A stretch of DNA of 64,000 nt from Macrocystis pyrifera (Eukaryota > Sar > Phaeophyceae > Laminariales > Laminariaceae). How positions within the stretch are numbered: the first letter of the stretch is position 1; each line of letters begins with the position of its first letter. The stretch spans positions 16,903,142 through 16,967,141 of the forward strand of contig JASSKH010000001.1 of the NCBI GenBank assembly GCA_031763025.1, read 5' to 3'. The notes beneath the pieces were generated by a model. The model searched no databases. It saw nothing but the letters and a program-made list of their open reading frames with translations, and was not told the DNA's origin. Below are positions 10,598 to 21,676 of this stretch, piece by piece. The position numbers and the translations under genes were made by a program.

Positions 10598-11296
10598 ACG
10601 ACGACCCTGTTCGCATTTGTTATGTGCCACTGCTCAGGCGCCCCTGGGTCATGCAGGCTTGCCATTCCACAGCTTCCTCCCACCTAGGAACCGCGCGCCC
10701 TACGTATTCTCGAACGTTTCTACTGGTGGATCGGTATGAGCATCTGCACCCGGTGGTGGTTACGCAACTGCTTGAAGTGCCAAGCACGGAAAACGTCGCG
10801 GCAGACGGTCCGGTGGCACACCATCACGTTGTCTTTGCCAGAAGGGCCCGGCATCGCCGTCAGCATAGACTATTTCGGCCCTCTCCAGGTGACACCTCGA
10901 GGAAATACCTATATTTTTCTTTTCACTGATCGTTTCAGCCGCCGAGCCGGTATGTACGCCGTCACGGTGGCAGAGTTTACCGCTGAGGGCACGGCTAACA
11001 TTCTCATCAACCGGTATATTACCCTCTGGGGGTGCCCGCGCAACGTCCTCTCTGACAACGGCCTCCAGTTCTGCTCCAAGCTTTCGCATGCTGTTTATCA
11101 GCTTCTCGGGGTTCGAAAAATTGCCACCAGCTCCTACCACCCAAACGGCAACGGTAGGGTGGCACGTGTAAACCACACGATGGCCCAGAACCTGGCAATG
11201 GTCGTCAACGAGCTCCAAAACAACTGGGATGAACAGCTCCCTCATGTCGAATTTGCGTACAACAATTCCGTCAGCGCCGCCCAACGAGGTTCATAA
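10561..11296 (+). pseudogene. Integrase: HHCC zinc region and DDE core, catalytic Glu replaced
   Basis: The zinc region reads ACHSTASSHLG, then after a frameshift near 10,695 YWW-type FYWWIGM and CLKCQARK. The core follows with the first catalytic Asp in SIDYFGPL (10,868-10,870) and the second in LSDNGLQF (11,054-11,056). At the correct 35-residue spacing the expected Glu is an Ala (GRVARVNHTM, codon 11,162-11,164). The frame then stops at 11,296, a few residues into a shifted PNEVH motif. Family assignment follows from the motif series; loss of activity is inferred. Confidence 0.85.
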
Positions 11297-12485
11297 GGAT
11301 CGGCTGCCACGCCTCCCTCTCACGATTTTCGAGCGTGCTGGAGTCGCCGGCCACCAGAGCTTGGCCCGCGACCACCTCGCCTGCTGCGACTTGGCGACGG
11401 ACCGCCAGCAGCGCGCGTACGATATCGTTCGCGAACACCACGCCCTCACTGTTGCTCGCGTGAACCGCCGCAACTCCGCCCTCTCCGACGCTCTGCGTCC
11501 GGGCTGGGCGTGGGTGTACAATACGGTGGCCCCCATCCTCCAGGGCGCGAAACCCGACACGGACGCCAAGGTCCTCAGGGCCAAACTCTCGCTCAACTGG
11601 ACGGGCCCCTACAAAGTCCTCGCAGCTGGCCCCTGCTCCTCAGCGGACACCCCAGACGGATCTCCTCTCGGGGCAAAGCTCCTGTTTGTGGATCTTCCTT
11701 CCGTTATGCCCGGAGCTGATGCTCGGCGGCGCGTATCAATTCAACGCTGCAATCTCTGTGCCAACCCCCACGACCGTGGTGACATGCCGAAGTATTTGCC
11801 GGCGGGGTTGACGCAATACGTACTCAACAACTTCTTCCAGGAATCCCCCCCGTACCACGTCACCCAGGACGACGTTTCGACCCCTCTTCAACGACTCGAA
11901 GTGGAAAAGATCACCGGACACCAATCGGTTAGAGGTTGAGGTGGCGTCATCGCGGTGATGTACGAGACGGACTGGACAGGACTCTTCCGTCCATCCTGCG
12001 AACGAGAAATGGACCTTCAGCTTTCTCGCCACGAATTTTTGCGCTACTGGGCCGGCACCGCGAACCAGCACCGCTAAACCAACCACCTGTACCGCCAAAT
12101 GAGAATCGGCGCAGCACAACGGAACTTTCTCGGAGAAACGGCGAGCGGTTTCTGGCACCCGGCTATGGCTGCGTATCGCACGCCGACGGGCTTCGCCGAT
12201 ACTGCAACACAGTGCTTCCCAACGGGGCCCACTTTTGGTACAAGGGCGACGACGGTCTGTGGTGGCTCGGGAAATTCAGCGCGACTACGCCAACGGATGG
12301 AATATATTTGGTTCGATTTTTGGACGACCCGGGACATCATACTTCCTCTTTCTCCGGCGCGCTACACGACTTCGACGAGAGCTGTACGAGGTTCTTGGTG
12401 TCTGCAAATTCACTTGGCTAGCGCGTTTGCACGGGGGGTCCAGCGTGTCGTAGATGAATATCGAGGCGCCGCCGTGGATAGTTGA
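11229..12485 (+). pseudogene. Integrase C-terminal, chromodomain-like and tail region
   Basis: The frame 11,229-11,939 continues the integrase from PNEVHKDRLPRLPLT and includes a GPYKVL segment typical of integrase C-terminal domains. A frame change near 11,935 leads to VMYETDWTGLFRPS and a following LRYWAGT segment, whose spacing and aromatic residues resemble a chromodomain. A further frame (to 12,421) contains FWYKGDDGLWWLGK and YLVRFLDDPG, and another (to 12,485) holds the last residues. I treat all of this as one broken C-terminus. Confidence 0.65.
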
Positions 12486-12776
12486 CTTTCGCTTGTCGAA
12501 TGCTCTCGATATTTGTTTTTCTTGTCGTTTTCCTGGACTGTGGGGGATGGTCTTTCTACTTCTTGACGTTTTCCGAGTTTTCGGGTCGGGGGGGTTTTCT
12601 GCTCTGTTTCTGGTTTGCTTTTTCTTGGGCTGGGTTGGGGATGGCTTTTGCGTATTTTGTCCTGCCTAACCCCCCGCTCAGTGTCGGGGCTGGTCTGGGT
12701 AATCGGGTCCCTCATTTGTGGCATAGGACGCGTTTCCAGAGTTGTGGGCTGGGTTTAGGTGGTTCTTCACGTATTC

Positions 12777-13356
12777 CGTGTTATTTTTCTTCTCGTTTTT
12801 GGTACTCACTGTTCGCTTTTCCATGAAACTTCCTCGCCCTCCCCCCCGTTGCCGGTGGCATGGCGATGGCTTTCGTTGACGATTTATCCCTGCCCCTTAG
12901 GGCTAGTCCTTCCTTTCTTTCTCTTTTTTGACGTACCTTGTCGGCTTCGTTGCCTCGCCATTCAGAGGTGTGGGAGTGGGTTTTGAGGAGCCGCATCTTC
13001 GACTCATGTTCTAGTTCGTGGAATCGGAGTTTCCACAAATTTCCCATAATTCTGCATATACGGCTCATCCGAGTGAGCTAGTGTTATGGTACTGCCTTGA
13101 ATGAGGCTGAAAGCCCGGTAATTAGCTGGGTTCAAGTATTGGAATCGTATTTGTAGTACTTGGGAGGCGTTTCGTACATAGAAAACGAGGGATTTTCCCA
13201 GCGAGGCACGAGCTCGGCTCTTAGTCTCCGCGTGCACGAAAGGAATAAAAGCTGCTCTTCTATCTCTAAGCAATCAACACACGTGAGTACCACGAGTACC
13301 AACTTAATGGACAAACTTGTCCAGGGATACAAAGTGTCCCGACCTTGATCTTAACA
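12777..13356 (+). repeat. LTR-like repeat, possible 3' LTR of the integrase element
   Basis: It ends in GATCTTAACA and contains an AATAAA (near 13,245) followed by a CAATCAACACA block. Inverted copies lie at about 20,270-20,817 and 20,833-21,008, the latter beginning TGTTAAGATC, as expected for a TG...CA LTR terminus. The left boundary is uncertain because similarity fades near 12,820. Its position downstream of the integrase element suggests a 3' LTR, but no matching 5' LTR lies upstream of 9734. Confidence 0.5.
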
Positions 13357-13551
13357 AATGTGCCTGTCCACAAAGTACGTGGGAAAAAAATTATGTTGTT
13401 GCGGAACTGCTTTTTGGGGATCACGACCCTAACCGACACCGCAGTCACAGTCTCCGTCTAACGCACCAGTCCCAGTATGGGGGGGGGGGGGGGTCCTAAA
13501 CAAATCGTCCTCAAAATCTCCGCTTCATGTTTTTTAGCGGTCTGAATTTAT

Positions 13552-14472
13552 CAGGGCTTTTCGGGGGTCATGACCCGACCCGCCGGTCGGGTCACGGGGT
13601 GTTCAAAATGTCGCCGGTCGGGTCGGGTTGGGTCGGGTCGGGTCAAGAGGTTTTCAAATCTCGCGGGTCGGGTCAGGTCGGGTCAAGAACTTTTCAAATC
13701 TCACGGGTCGGGTCGGGTCGGGTCAAGAGGTGATGAAAAGCTCACGGGTCGGGTCAGGTCATGACCCGCGAGAAACGGGTCACTCGCGAATCGGGCCAGC
13801 GTGTCCCCGAGTTGTTTTCTGCTGACCCGCGGGTCGGACCCGCGCATCCGGCTCGCGGATCCGACACTCAGAACACTTACCACTCGCTTACTCAAAGGCT
13901 TCTCTCCTACTAATACTCAGTAATACCAGGTACTCATTTGGTATATTATTCAAACATTACTACTATACCGCCAAATCCATAGACGCATGCCCGCATCTAT
14001 CCATACCCACAACAGTCAGGCCACATATCGCTGCTGGGCACAAAAATGAATATTTTCAAGTTGTGCTTCAAGTGTCGACCCACGACCGGATCCGCAGGTC
14101 GAACCTGCGGGTCAAGATAAATGGTCTCGCGGGTCAAGGTGACCCGACCCGCATGAAACCCGTGTCTCACGGGTCAATCCGAAGGTGGCGGGTCGGATCG
14201 GGTCAGGTCAGGAGGTTTTGAAATCTCGCGGGTCGGGTCTCGTCGGGTCAGCAGATGTTCGAATCTCACGGGTCGGGTCGGGTCGGGTCAACAACTTTTT
14301 AAATCTCGCAAGTCGGGTCGGGTCGGGTCAAGAGGCTTTCAAAATCTCGCGGGTCCGGTCGGGTCAAGTCAACACACCTCAAATTTTTCGCGGGTCGGGT
14401 CGGGTCAGCTGACCCGACCCGACCCGACCCGACCCGACCCGTGAGGTTTGACCTGACCCACGAAAAGCCCTG
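13552..14472. mobile_element. hAT-like non-autonomous element carrying a GGGTC satellite
   Basis: The ends are inverted: CAGGGCTTTTCG at the left and CGAAAAGCCCTG at the right, with the CAGGG/CCCTG termini typical of hAT elements. The flanking 8-mers GAATTTAT (13,544-13,551) and GGATTTAT (14,473-14,480) match at 7 of 8 positions, as expected for an hAT target duplication. The interior is mostly GGGTC pentamers on both flanks, inverted near the right end, around a unique core at 13,870-14,080. There is no transposase frame; open frames here are translations of the pentamer. Confidence 0.75.
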
Positions 14473-14570
14473 GGATTTATTGGAGACGGAAAACCCACGA
14501 GTGAACTCTAAGCAAAGGGGGGGGTTCTCAAGATCTCCAACTTAAAAATCACTCTCCAGATCTCCACTTT

Positions 14571-15305
14571 ACCTAGGGTTTCTAGAAGCAGAATTAAAAA
14601 GTTGTCCTAACGGACACAATGACAAAAAACTGGCACACCAGTGATTTTTTTTGGCAGTTTACGGTACAAAAAAAAACAAACCAGGAAATCAGGGTACACT
14701 AAACCCAAGTTAGATGACGTTTTCTTTCAAGTTATACCGTTTTACGGCAAAAAAAATCATGTCCGTCCGTCCAAGTCGCACAAAGGACAAACAACGGTGC
14801 ATCAATGTATTTTTGCCAGTTTACGGTACGAAAAATAAAATAAGGTGATCAGGGCACTCCAAACCCAAGTTAGACGACGTTTTCAGTGTACCGTTTTCTG
14901 GTAAAAAAGCAATATCGGGTGTAGCATATAATTATGAACGAAAACCGCGTTCATGAATACAAGCGCCTTCTTGTACTCGTATGCATACGAATGTCAGGTA
15001 CGAGTCAAGCGTAGCTTATATTTCTGAAGAAGTTTTGTTTCGTTTCGTGCGCGTGAGTGTACTCAGAGCACGGCACCGCGGGCGAGCACGGCGCCGTCGC
15101 GGGTGATAGCGGGTGAATGCTGGCGGGTAGAGGAGGGGTTGCAAGCAGCGCGGCCCTCGTTTTCGTGGCTAGGCGTGACGTGTGCCTCGAGACACGAGGG
15201 AAGCACGAATACGCTCTGTTTGGCCTCCTTGTGAGGCTCCGCTTATATCATGTACGAGTTTATAAGGGTCGTTTTGATACCTGATATGCAAAATAATAGT
15301 CAAGC
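14571..15305 (-). repeat. Dispersed repeat R1, copy B, first segment
   Basis: Reverse complement of about 27,475-28,208, sharing the end ACCTAGGG, AAAAGTTGTCCT, AAACCCAAGTTAGA (twice) and the GTGTGCCTCGAGACACG region. It is interrupted at 15,306 by an LTR retrotransposon; the R1 sequence resumes after 18,639. Confidence 0.85.
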
Positions 15306-15310
15306 GGTGC

Positions 15311-15580
15311 TGTTGACTGTACTCAGAAGCACGACATATAAGATCCATGGTAGATTGGGGAGTTCCATACTGGAAAGGGATTCTGGCAGTAGGGATTGGG
15401 ATATCAGGGTATTGTGTGCCCACCCATGCCACTCGTCAGGTGTCACTCTATACTGCATATATATGAGGCGGGTCAACTCGACAGCTCGGATATAATATAA
15501 GAGGAGTTCCGTGTTACTGTCTAGAGTCAACCACGTGTTCCCGTGCCAGCTGCGCCTATATCTTTAGAGATCAATCAACA
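15311..15580 (+). repeat. 5' LTR
   Basis: 270 bp, TGTTGA...TCAACA. By eye it differs from the 3' LTR at about 16 bases and two small indels (roughly 93% identity), so the insertion is not recent. A TATA-like GATATAATATAAG at about 15,489 is a plausible promoter. Confidence 0.9.
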
Positions 15581-16093
15581 CACTAGTGAAAGCCGGTGAT
15601 CTTCTATTGGCAAGCGTAGCCCAGGCCAGCCTAGAGAGGTGGGAATCTGTTTCCAGCATGTCTATTCTTTTTAGATGATGTGCTTAGTCAGGGAGCCAGC
15701 GTGTGTATTTTGAAGAAGAGATCGTGGTCCTGGAGGAGAGGACGTGTGCGCGAGAAGGAGAGGCAGGAGATGCCGCACCAGAAGCAGCAGCGCCAAGTTT
15801 GAGCCGGACCTGGTAGATTCGCTTGGCACTGGTGGCGAAGGCGCTGGAGAGTAGCAGTTGCAGGTGTAGCAGCAGCTCCAGCAGCACCGTCAGCAACGTC
15901 AGCAGTCAGAGGATTGCTGCACTTTTGTTGCGACGATGAAGCGCATGCAATAACCACCGCTACCGCCGCCGCCGTGACCACCGCCGCCGCAACCGCCGTC
16001 TTCGCTGCCGCCGCTGCCGCCGCCGTCGTCTTGACCGCCGTGTAACCGTCGCTGCTGCAACACCCCGGGATAGCCAGGCATCTGCCTGAATCT

Positions 16094-16429
16094 GTGGGTT
16101 CGCTGCGCGCTGGCGACGTAGATGTAGAACGTTTATTATTATATGAAAGAGGGAGTTTGGCCGGCAGGAGCCGAGAGGGAAGGTGGAGACCGCGGGAGCG
16201 ACGCTGGAAGTGTTCTGACAGAATCGTTTGCCTGAAGCACCACGCCCGCAGGTGGTTGATGGGGGGGACGTTGCCCCCGAGGAAGGAGACGAGGGAGAGA
16301 GTGAAGATGGGCGCAGGGGGAGGAGTCTGCATCGTCTGTTCGGGATCAGCGCACGGGCGCGACAGGATGCGCTGCCCCAAGAGAGAGGATGAAAGAGAAG
16401 GGACCGAGGCGCCACCAGCAAGGACTTAA
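16094..16429 (+). CDS. Small frame in the LTR element with a zinc-knuckle-like motif
   Basis: A basic 111-codon frame between the LTRs, on the element's coding strand, ends with CIVCSGSAHGRDRMRC. This resembles a gag zinc knuckle but has six rather than four residues before the last Cys. It may be a remnant of gag. The reverse-strand frames over the same region are rich in Arg/Ala from GCC repeats and are not supported. Confidence 0.25.
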   Translation: MGSLRAGDVDVERLLLYERGSLAGRSREGRWRPRERRWKCSDRIVCLKHHARRWLMGGTLPPRKETRERVKMGAGGGVCIVCSGSAHGRDRMRCPKREDEREGTEAPPART

Positions 16430-18367
16430 GTCCGCACCAGGCACATTTGACTTTCTTGATTGATTGCTGTGATGATTTCCGTTTTTAGATTGATTGTGTA
16501 TGGGTTTAAGAATGGAAGATAATCTCCAATCAATTGGAGATTAACATTTGGGAATGTTGGAAGTGGAACTCACAGCTGACCTATTTCACAAATTTATAAA
16601 ATGAAATGAGATGCACAGACGTATACGTATATAGCTTCCCTCACTGAAGTTATCCTGTAGACGCACTGTAGGACTATGACGTCTGTCTGTTTTATGGTTG
16701 ACTGTTCCAGGACTCTGGTTGGGCATCGATACGAGTACGAGTATGAAATGAAAAGGGTTAAGGTACTCTAGAATTTAGTTGGGATACGTGCGAATGATGT
16801 GAACTAAATCACTGCACAAAGAAGTGTTCGCCCATGTGCACCTTTTTGAAGTCATTACGAATTATATGCTGGCAGAACCGAGCAAGTACAGCAGAAAGAG
16901 GTGTATGTGTTGAACCCTTGTGCGCAACTACAGCAACACGTCTGTTTGCGGCGTTTCACATGTTTACATCTTTCCATGCGGGTAACTCGTTTTTGAGTTA
17001 TCAGGTTGATGTGTAGTAGATGCTGTGTAGCACGACCCGTGCTACTTGTTACGTGCCAAGAGCGAGATATTTGTGAACGGAGTAATATAAATTATACGAG
17101 TACAGCAGCAGAAGTAGTATGGTACTGAGAGCGAAACATCAGAGTATATATGACACAGGTTCGGGTGAAATACTGACTGAACTGCAGAGTAGAGGAAACC
17201 CCCTCGTCCAGCGTCTGTTGCCCCGGTACTACTGATGATGATGGTGAGTTATGGGTATGAGCTGAGACGAAAACGGTTTACTTGGCACTGCTGTATGTGT
17301 TCATCAAGTACGTACTGCAGTATATAGTGGTCGAGGAAAACACGGGTTTGATGTGGGACCAGATATTCTCGTTGACAAGTAGCTGTTTATTTGCAGTAGC
17401 ATTTGAGAAGTTGAACTAAAGAGGAGTTTGCAAGCAGTGAATGCGTGAAAAGAACAAAACACCCAACCCAATGCAGACCTAATCGCTCGAATGCACGTCC
17501 CATCCCTTATGTGTGCCGGGTCAATGCTGCGGAGGCGACGTTTGATTTCACCCAGGATGATAGCTGGATGACCCGAGCTGCGGTGACGCCATGAGACCGG
17601 GCGGAGAGGCAGCCGCGGCGGAGGCAACAGCAGTAGTGTTCGGGGCATCGGGGTGATTCTTATTGAATTGTGGTTGCCTGTGAATCTGGATGAATATTTT
17701 CATTGTTTGTGCTTTGGAATTGTTTTCTGGTCGACTTGGATTCCGCGAGAGTTATTGGAGTTTTCGAGTAGTTTCAACGTCGAATAAAATTTCAGTGAAA
17801 AGCGATGTATGCTATCTCGCATTACCGTCGCGATCTGTGTATCTATGTCGGGAGTAGGGGACAAGGGGAGACTCTTGTCCGGAGGAACGAGGTTCCGAGC
17901 GTGCGCGCTGGAGACAATACGAATGGTTATGATAGTGTGCCTGTAGACACCAGTAGCGTTTGGCGAGGGGAGGACCCCGGAGATCACTGTTACCAAGTCG
18001 ACGAGATTCCCCTGAATATCTTTGGACCAATTCCGCGGAAAATGCCGTTTTACCTGACTGAATCCGAGAAGAATGTCGTTTTACCTGGCATTGGATTTCG
18101 AGAGTTTTATGTGTTTGCAACAGAGAGGCTGGGGATTTGAGCATTTGAATACAGATTTGAGGATCTGAGTGTTGATTCAAGAATCTGATTTTTGAGTTAC
18201 AGATTGGATTTTTGACTTTCTGAGTTTGATTCGAGTTGATAATAATATTGAGATATATATCAACCCTGCGATGTCGTACATTTTCATGAACATAGTTGAG
18301 GGGAATGTTGATGATGCACAGGAGCAGGGGGGATATTAGTTTGATCGTGTATAATGAGTAGGGGGGA
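16430..18367. other. Interior of LTR element without recognisable coding sequence
   Basis: AT-rich with short open frames only. A polypurine tract ends the stretch at 18,357-18,367. Confidence 0.6.
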
Positions 18368-18634
18368 TGTTGATTGTACTCAGAAACACGACATATAAGA
18401 TCCATGGTAGATTGGGGAGTTCCATGCTGGAAAGGGATTCTAGCAGAAGGGTATTGGGATATCAGGGTAATGTGTGCCCACCAATGCCACTTGTCAGGTG
18501 TCACTCTATACTGCATATGAGGCGAGTCAACTCGATAGCTCGGATATAATATAAGAGGAGTTCCGTGTTACTGTCCGGAGTCAACCACTCGTTCCCGTGC
18601 CAGCTGCGCCTGTACCTTTAGAGATCAATCAACA
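18368..18634 (+). repeat. 3' LTR
   Basis: 267 bp, the same termini as the 5' LTR, preceded by the purine tract and followed by the GGTGC target duplication. Confidence 0.9.
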
Positions 18635-18639
18635 GGTGC

Positions 18640-19815
18640 TTATTTTGCGAGCAAACTAGGGTGTTTATTTTGCGACCAAACTAAGGTTCACAGAGAGAGC
18701 GGCGCAGTCTAAGCACCAACTTTGTCGAGCAGGCAAACGAGGGCCACGGTGAGCACCGACCTTCACGCGAGGCGGGTGACGGGGCTCACTGTGTGGCAGA
18801 GAGGGAGGAAAACTTTACCCGGACCGAATCGGTGGTGAGGTGGTTACGAGACGGGCGGGCGGCGTACGAGGTATTAGCGATGATACTTGTCAGTAGCCAT
18901 CATAGTCGTTACTCGATAACGCTTACGTCATCTGGTATACATTTGCGCATTTCTATTAATAGGTACAACAGACAGTTTCCCAGTCTGTGAGTTATTGTTT
19001 GATTATTACGGCAGTATACAGCAGCAGCAGTCTTACACTATCCTCTGCTGTGCACTCGTACACATTGCAGAATACGTCTGAATACGTCTGAATAACAAGT
19101 AGTATCGTGGATCTACTGTATTACGTACGTACGTACAGAATCTACAGCAACACATGTACAGTAGTATGTGCGCACTGGTAAATAATGGAAAGGGTATCTC
19201 CAGTATCCCTCCAGGACCAGTAGCATAGTTTTAGTTCTGGTTGAAGTAACAGCATAGGCTACACGAGGGTCGTGAGTACGTACCCCAAGAGATATTGTTT
19301 TTTGCAGTAGAATTGCGAGTCTCCGTGTTGTTTTGATTGAACTGAATACGAGGGTATTTCCCTTTTTTTTTTGTATGAACGAAGTGTAAGGGTCGTCCTT
19401 TGTTGGGAGCTGCGAGCGCAGACACGCACCCCCCCCTTTAGGCTCACTCCACTTTTGCTCACAATCAGCTCCAGCTGAGCAAATCAATCAACACATCGGC
19501 CTGGGGTCGCCACCATCTTCTTCGTCTTCTCTTCTATTGAAGCTTCTCCTACAAGTCACCTAACAGTGGCTATATATTTGCCTAGAACATTTTGACTGTG
19601 TACGGCCGGCCATCGGCAATCGAGTCTCGACGTACACACCAGCTACGCGCTGGTACACACGTCAATCGCCATACCTAATACGAGGCTGAGAGAGAAGCTC
19701 TGCTATTCGATTTTTTTCTTTTTGACCGGTGCAAGGTGTTCCAATCAGGCAGAAAACTATTAAATGAGAGGGGACGGAGATTTTTTTTTCTTCCCGCGCT
19801 TTTTCGTACGTTTTC
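18640..19815 (-). repeat. Dispersed repeat R1, copy B, second segment, split by an insertion
   Basis: R1 resumes at TTATTTTGCGA and runs in reverse orientation to CGTACGAG at 18,870. It continues from 19,681 with GGCTGAGAGAGAAGC to about 19,815, matching 27,141-27,480. The intervening 810 bp are absent from copies A and C. Confidence 0.8.
18871..19680. mobile_element. 810 bp insertion inside R1 with short target duplication
   Basis: Both R1 relatives read straight through this point. CGAG (possibly ACGAG) stands on both sides of the insert, and the insert ends are weakly inverted (GTATTAG...CTAATA). No coding capacity or LTR structure is seen. A CAAATCAATCAACACA block near 19,480 resembles the LTR ends elsewhere in the window, so a solo LTR is possible. 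Confidence 0.6.
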
Positions 19816-19829
19816 ATACGAATAGTCAA

Positions 19830-20265
19830 GTGTAGCTTATACCTCTGAACAAATCCCTCACGAATGAGAAAAGTACCACAAAAGAACGAAACCGAGTAAA
19901 AATGATAAGAATTGGCGAAAAAACGAAAACGAAAAAAAGGCCGAAAAAATCGAAAAAAAGGATCGACCAAAACTAAAAAAAAAAACAGAAAATAATCAGA
20001 ACTGAGCGAGATATTCGCGAAGCACGGATAAAAACGATGAAAAAGTCGCACAAACGGACGAAACCGAGGAAAAACGTCAAGAATGGGCAAAAAAAAAAAA
20101 ACGAAAACGAACAAAAAAGCATGAAAAATCGAAAAAATGGATCAACCAAAACCCAAAATAATAATAATAATAATAAAAACTGAGCGAGATATTCGCGAAA
20201 AAAAAAACGGACAAAAACGATGAAAAAATTGCATAACTGGAGTAAACATCGTTAATTCTTCGAAA
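19830..20265. repeat. A-rich degenerate repeat tract (related tract 21,060-21,640)
   Basis: Phrases such as ACTGAGCGAGATATTCGCG, AAAAACGATGAAAAA and CGAAACCGAGGAAAA recur several times here and in 21,060-21,640. Homopolymeric A runs dominate. No gene is seen. Confidence 0.7.
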
Positions 20266-20269
20266 AGTA

Positions 20270-21008
20270 TCAAGACCAAGGTCGGGACACATTGTACCCC
20301 TGGACAGGTCTGCCTATTAAATCGGTACTCGTTGGTACTCACGTGTGTTAATTGCTTAGAGATAGAAGAAGAGCAGCTTTATTCCTTTAATGCACGCGGA
20401 GACTGAGAGCCGAGCTCGGAAAACCCCTGGTTTTCTATCTACGATACGCCTCCCAAGTACTACAAATACGATCCTAATAATTGAACCCAGCTAATTAACG
20501 GGTTTTCAGCCTCATTCAAGGCAGTATCATAACACTAGCCCACTCGGATGAGCCGTATATGCAGAATTATGGGAAATTTGTGAAAACCCCGATTCCACGA
20601 ACTAAAACATGATGAGTCGAAGATGCGGCTCCTCAAAACCCACTCCCACACCTCTGGACGGCGAGGCAACGAAGCCGACAAGGTATACGTCAAAAAAAGA
20701 GAAAGAAAGGAAGGCCTAGCCCTAAGGGGCAGGAATAAATCGTCAACGAAAGCCGTCGCCATGCCACCCGCAACGGGGTGGAAGGGTGAGGAAGTTTCAG
20801 GGCGAAAAAAATCCTAAGCCGAAGACGCCACTTGTTAAGATCAAGGTCAGGACACTTTGTATCCCTGGACAGGTCTGCCTATTAAGTCGGTGGGAAAAAT
20901 CCTGGTTTTCCATCTACGATAGACGCCTCCCAGGTACTACAAATACGATCCTAATACTTGAACCCAGGTAATTACCGGGCTTTCAGCCTCATTCAAGGCT
21001 GGATCATG
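20270..21008 (-). repeat. Inverted copies of the LTR-like repeat at 12,777-13,356
   Basis: 20,270-20,817 is a near full-length reverse copy and 20,833-21,008 is a second, internally deleted reverse copy. Shared blocks include CCCATAATTCTGCATATACGG (read in reverse) and CCACTCCCACACCTCT. There is no coding sequence between them. Confidence 0.75.
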
Positions 21009-21059
21009 ACAAAACGAAGATGCAGGCGGTGCTTTACGTGCGTCCCCTTCTACAACTCA

Positions 21060-21640
21060 TACTGTACGAATAGTCAAGCTCATATTTCTGAACAAGTACC
21101 TCACGAATGACATAAATACCAAAAACGGACGAAACCGAGGAAAACGTTAAGAATCGGCAAAAACAACGACAAATCCAAAAAAATCCAAAAAAATCGAATG
21201 AATTGATCGACCAAGACTAAAAAAAAAATGGAATAATCAAAACTGAGCGAGATAATCGCGAAAAAAAAAAAAAAAAACGGATAAAAACGATGAAAAAAAA
21301 ACGCAAAAATGGGGTATTAACGTCGTTAACTCTTCGAAAACGAACATGCAAGCGGTGCTTTACATGCGTCCCCTTCTATGATTCCGGACCACACCTGCGT
21401 ACTGCGAGCTCGCATATGAACAATCACAAAAGCAGGATGAGACTCTACGGAATAACGTCAAGAATCAGCAAAAATGCAAAAAATATACGAAAACGAAAAA
21501 AACAGGCGAACCAATAAAAAAAATCGATCGATCAAAACTCCAAAAAAAGGGAAATAATTCAAACTGAGCGAGATAATCTCAAAAAAAAAACCAATAAAAA
21601 CGATGAAAAAAATCGCAAAATTGGGGGCAAACATCGTGAC
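21060..21640. repeat. A-rich degenerate repeat tract, second block
   Basis: Same phrases as 19,830-20,265. It also contains two copies of GCGGTGCTTTAC.TGCGTCCCC at 21,028 and 21,354. Confidence 0.65.
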
Positions 21641-21676
21641 TACGACTACTGCTGTACGTGTAAAATGGATGTTCTA

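Larger units (their letters stand above)
9734..12485 (+). mobile_element. Decayed Ty3/gypsy-type integrase element without visible RT
   Basis: In order it holds a Pro/Ser/Arg-rich N-terminal region (9734-10400), a linker resembling the sequence just before integrase in gypsy polyproteins, an HHCC-type zinc region, a DDE integrase core, a chromodomain-like region ending near 12,080, and an acidic C-terminal tail. Reading frame changes near 10,695, 11,275, 11,935 and after 12,330 break it into overlapping frames, so it is not functional as one protein. No protease, reverse transcriptase (YxDD) or RNase H motif is visible between 9734 and 10,600. The element is therefore internally deleted or of an RT-less type. 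Confidence 0.75.
15311..18634 (+). mobile_element. Complete non-autonomous LTR retrotransposon
   Basis: Direct LTRs at 15,311-15,580 and 18,368-18,634 begin TGTTGA and end TCAACA. The 5 bp GGTGC lies immediately outside both (15,306-15,310 and 18,635-18,639). A polypurine tract AGTAGGGGGGA directly precedes the 3' LTR. The 2.8 kb interior lacks protease, RT, RNase H and integrase motifs, so the element would need enzymes from elsewhere. Strand is set by the polypurine tract. The uninterrupted target sequence is visible in R1 copies A and C. Confidence 0.9.

Noticed and set aside
13570-14450. Telomeric or interstitial telomere repeat
   Set aside because: The GGGTC pentamer is not a known telomere motif, and the arrays sit inside an element with hAT-like ends.
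15688-16380. Long reverse-strand open frame inside the LTR element
   Set aside because: Composition is dominated by GCC/CGC repeats (Ala/Arg/Ser), and it opposes the element's transcription strand as set by the polypurine tract.
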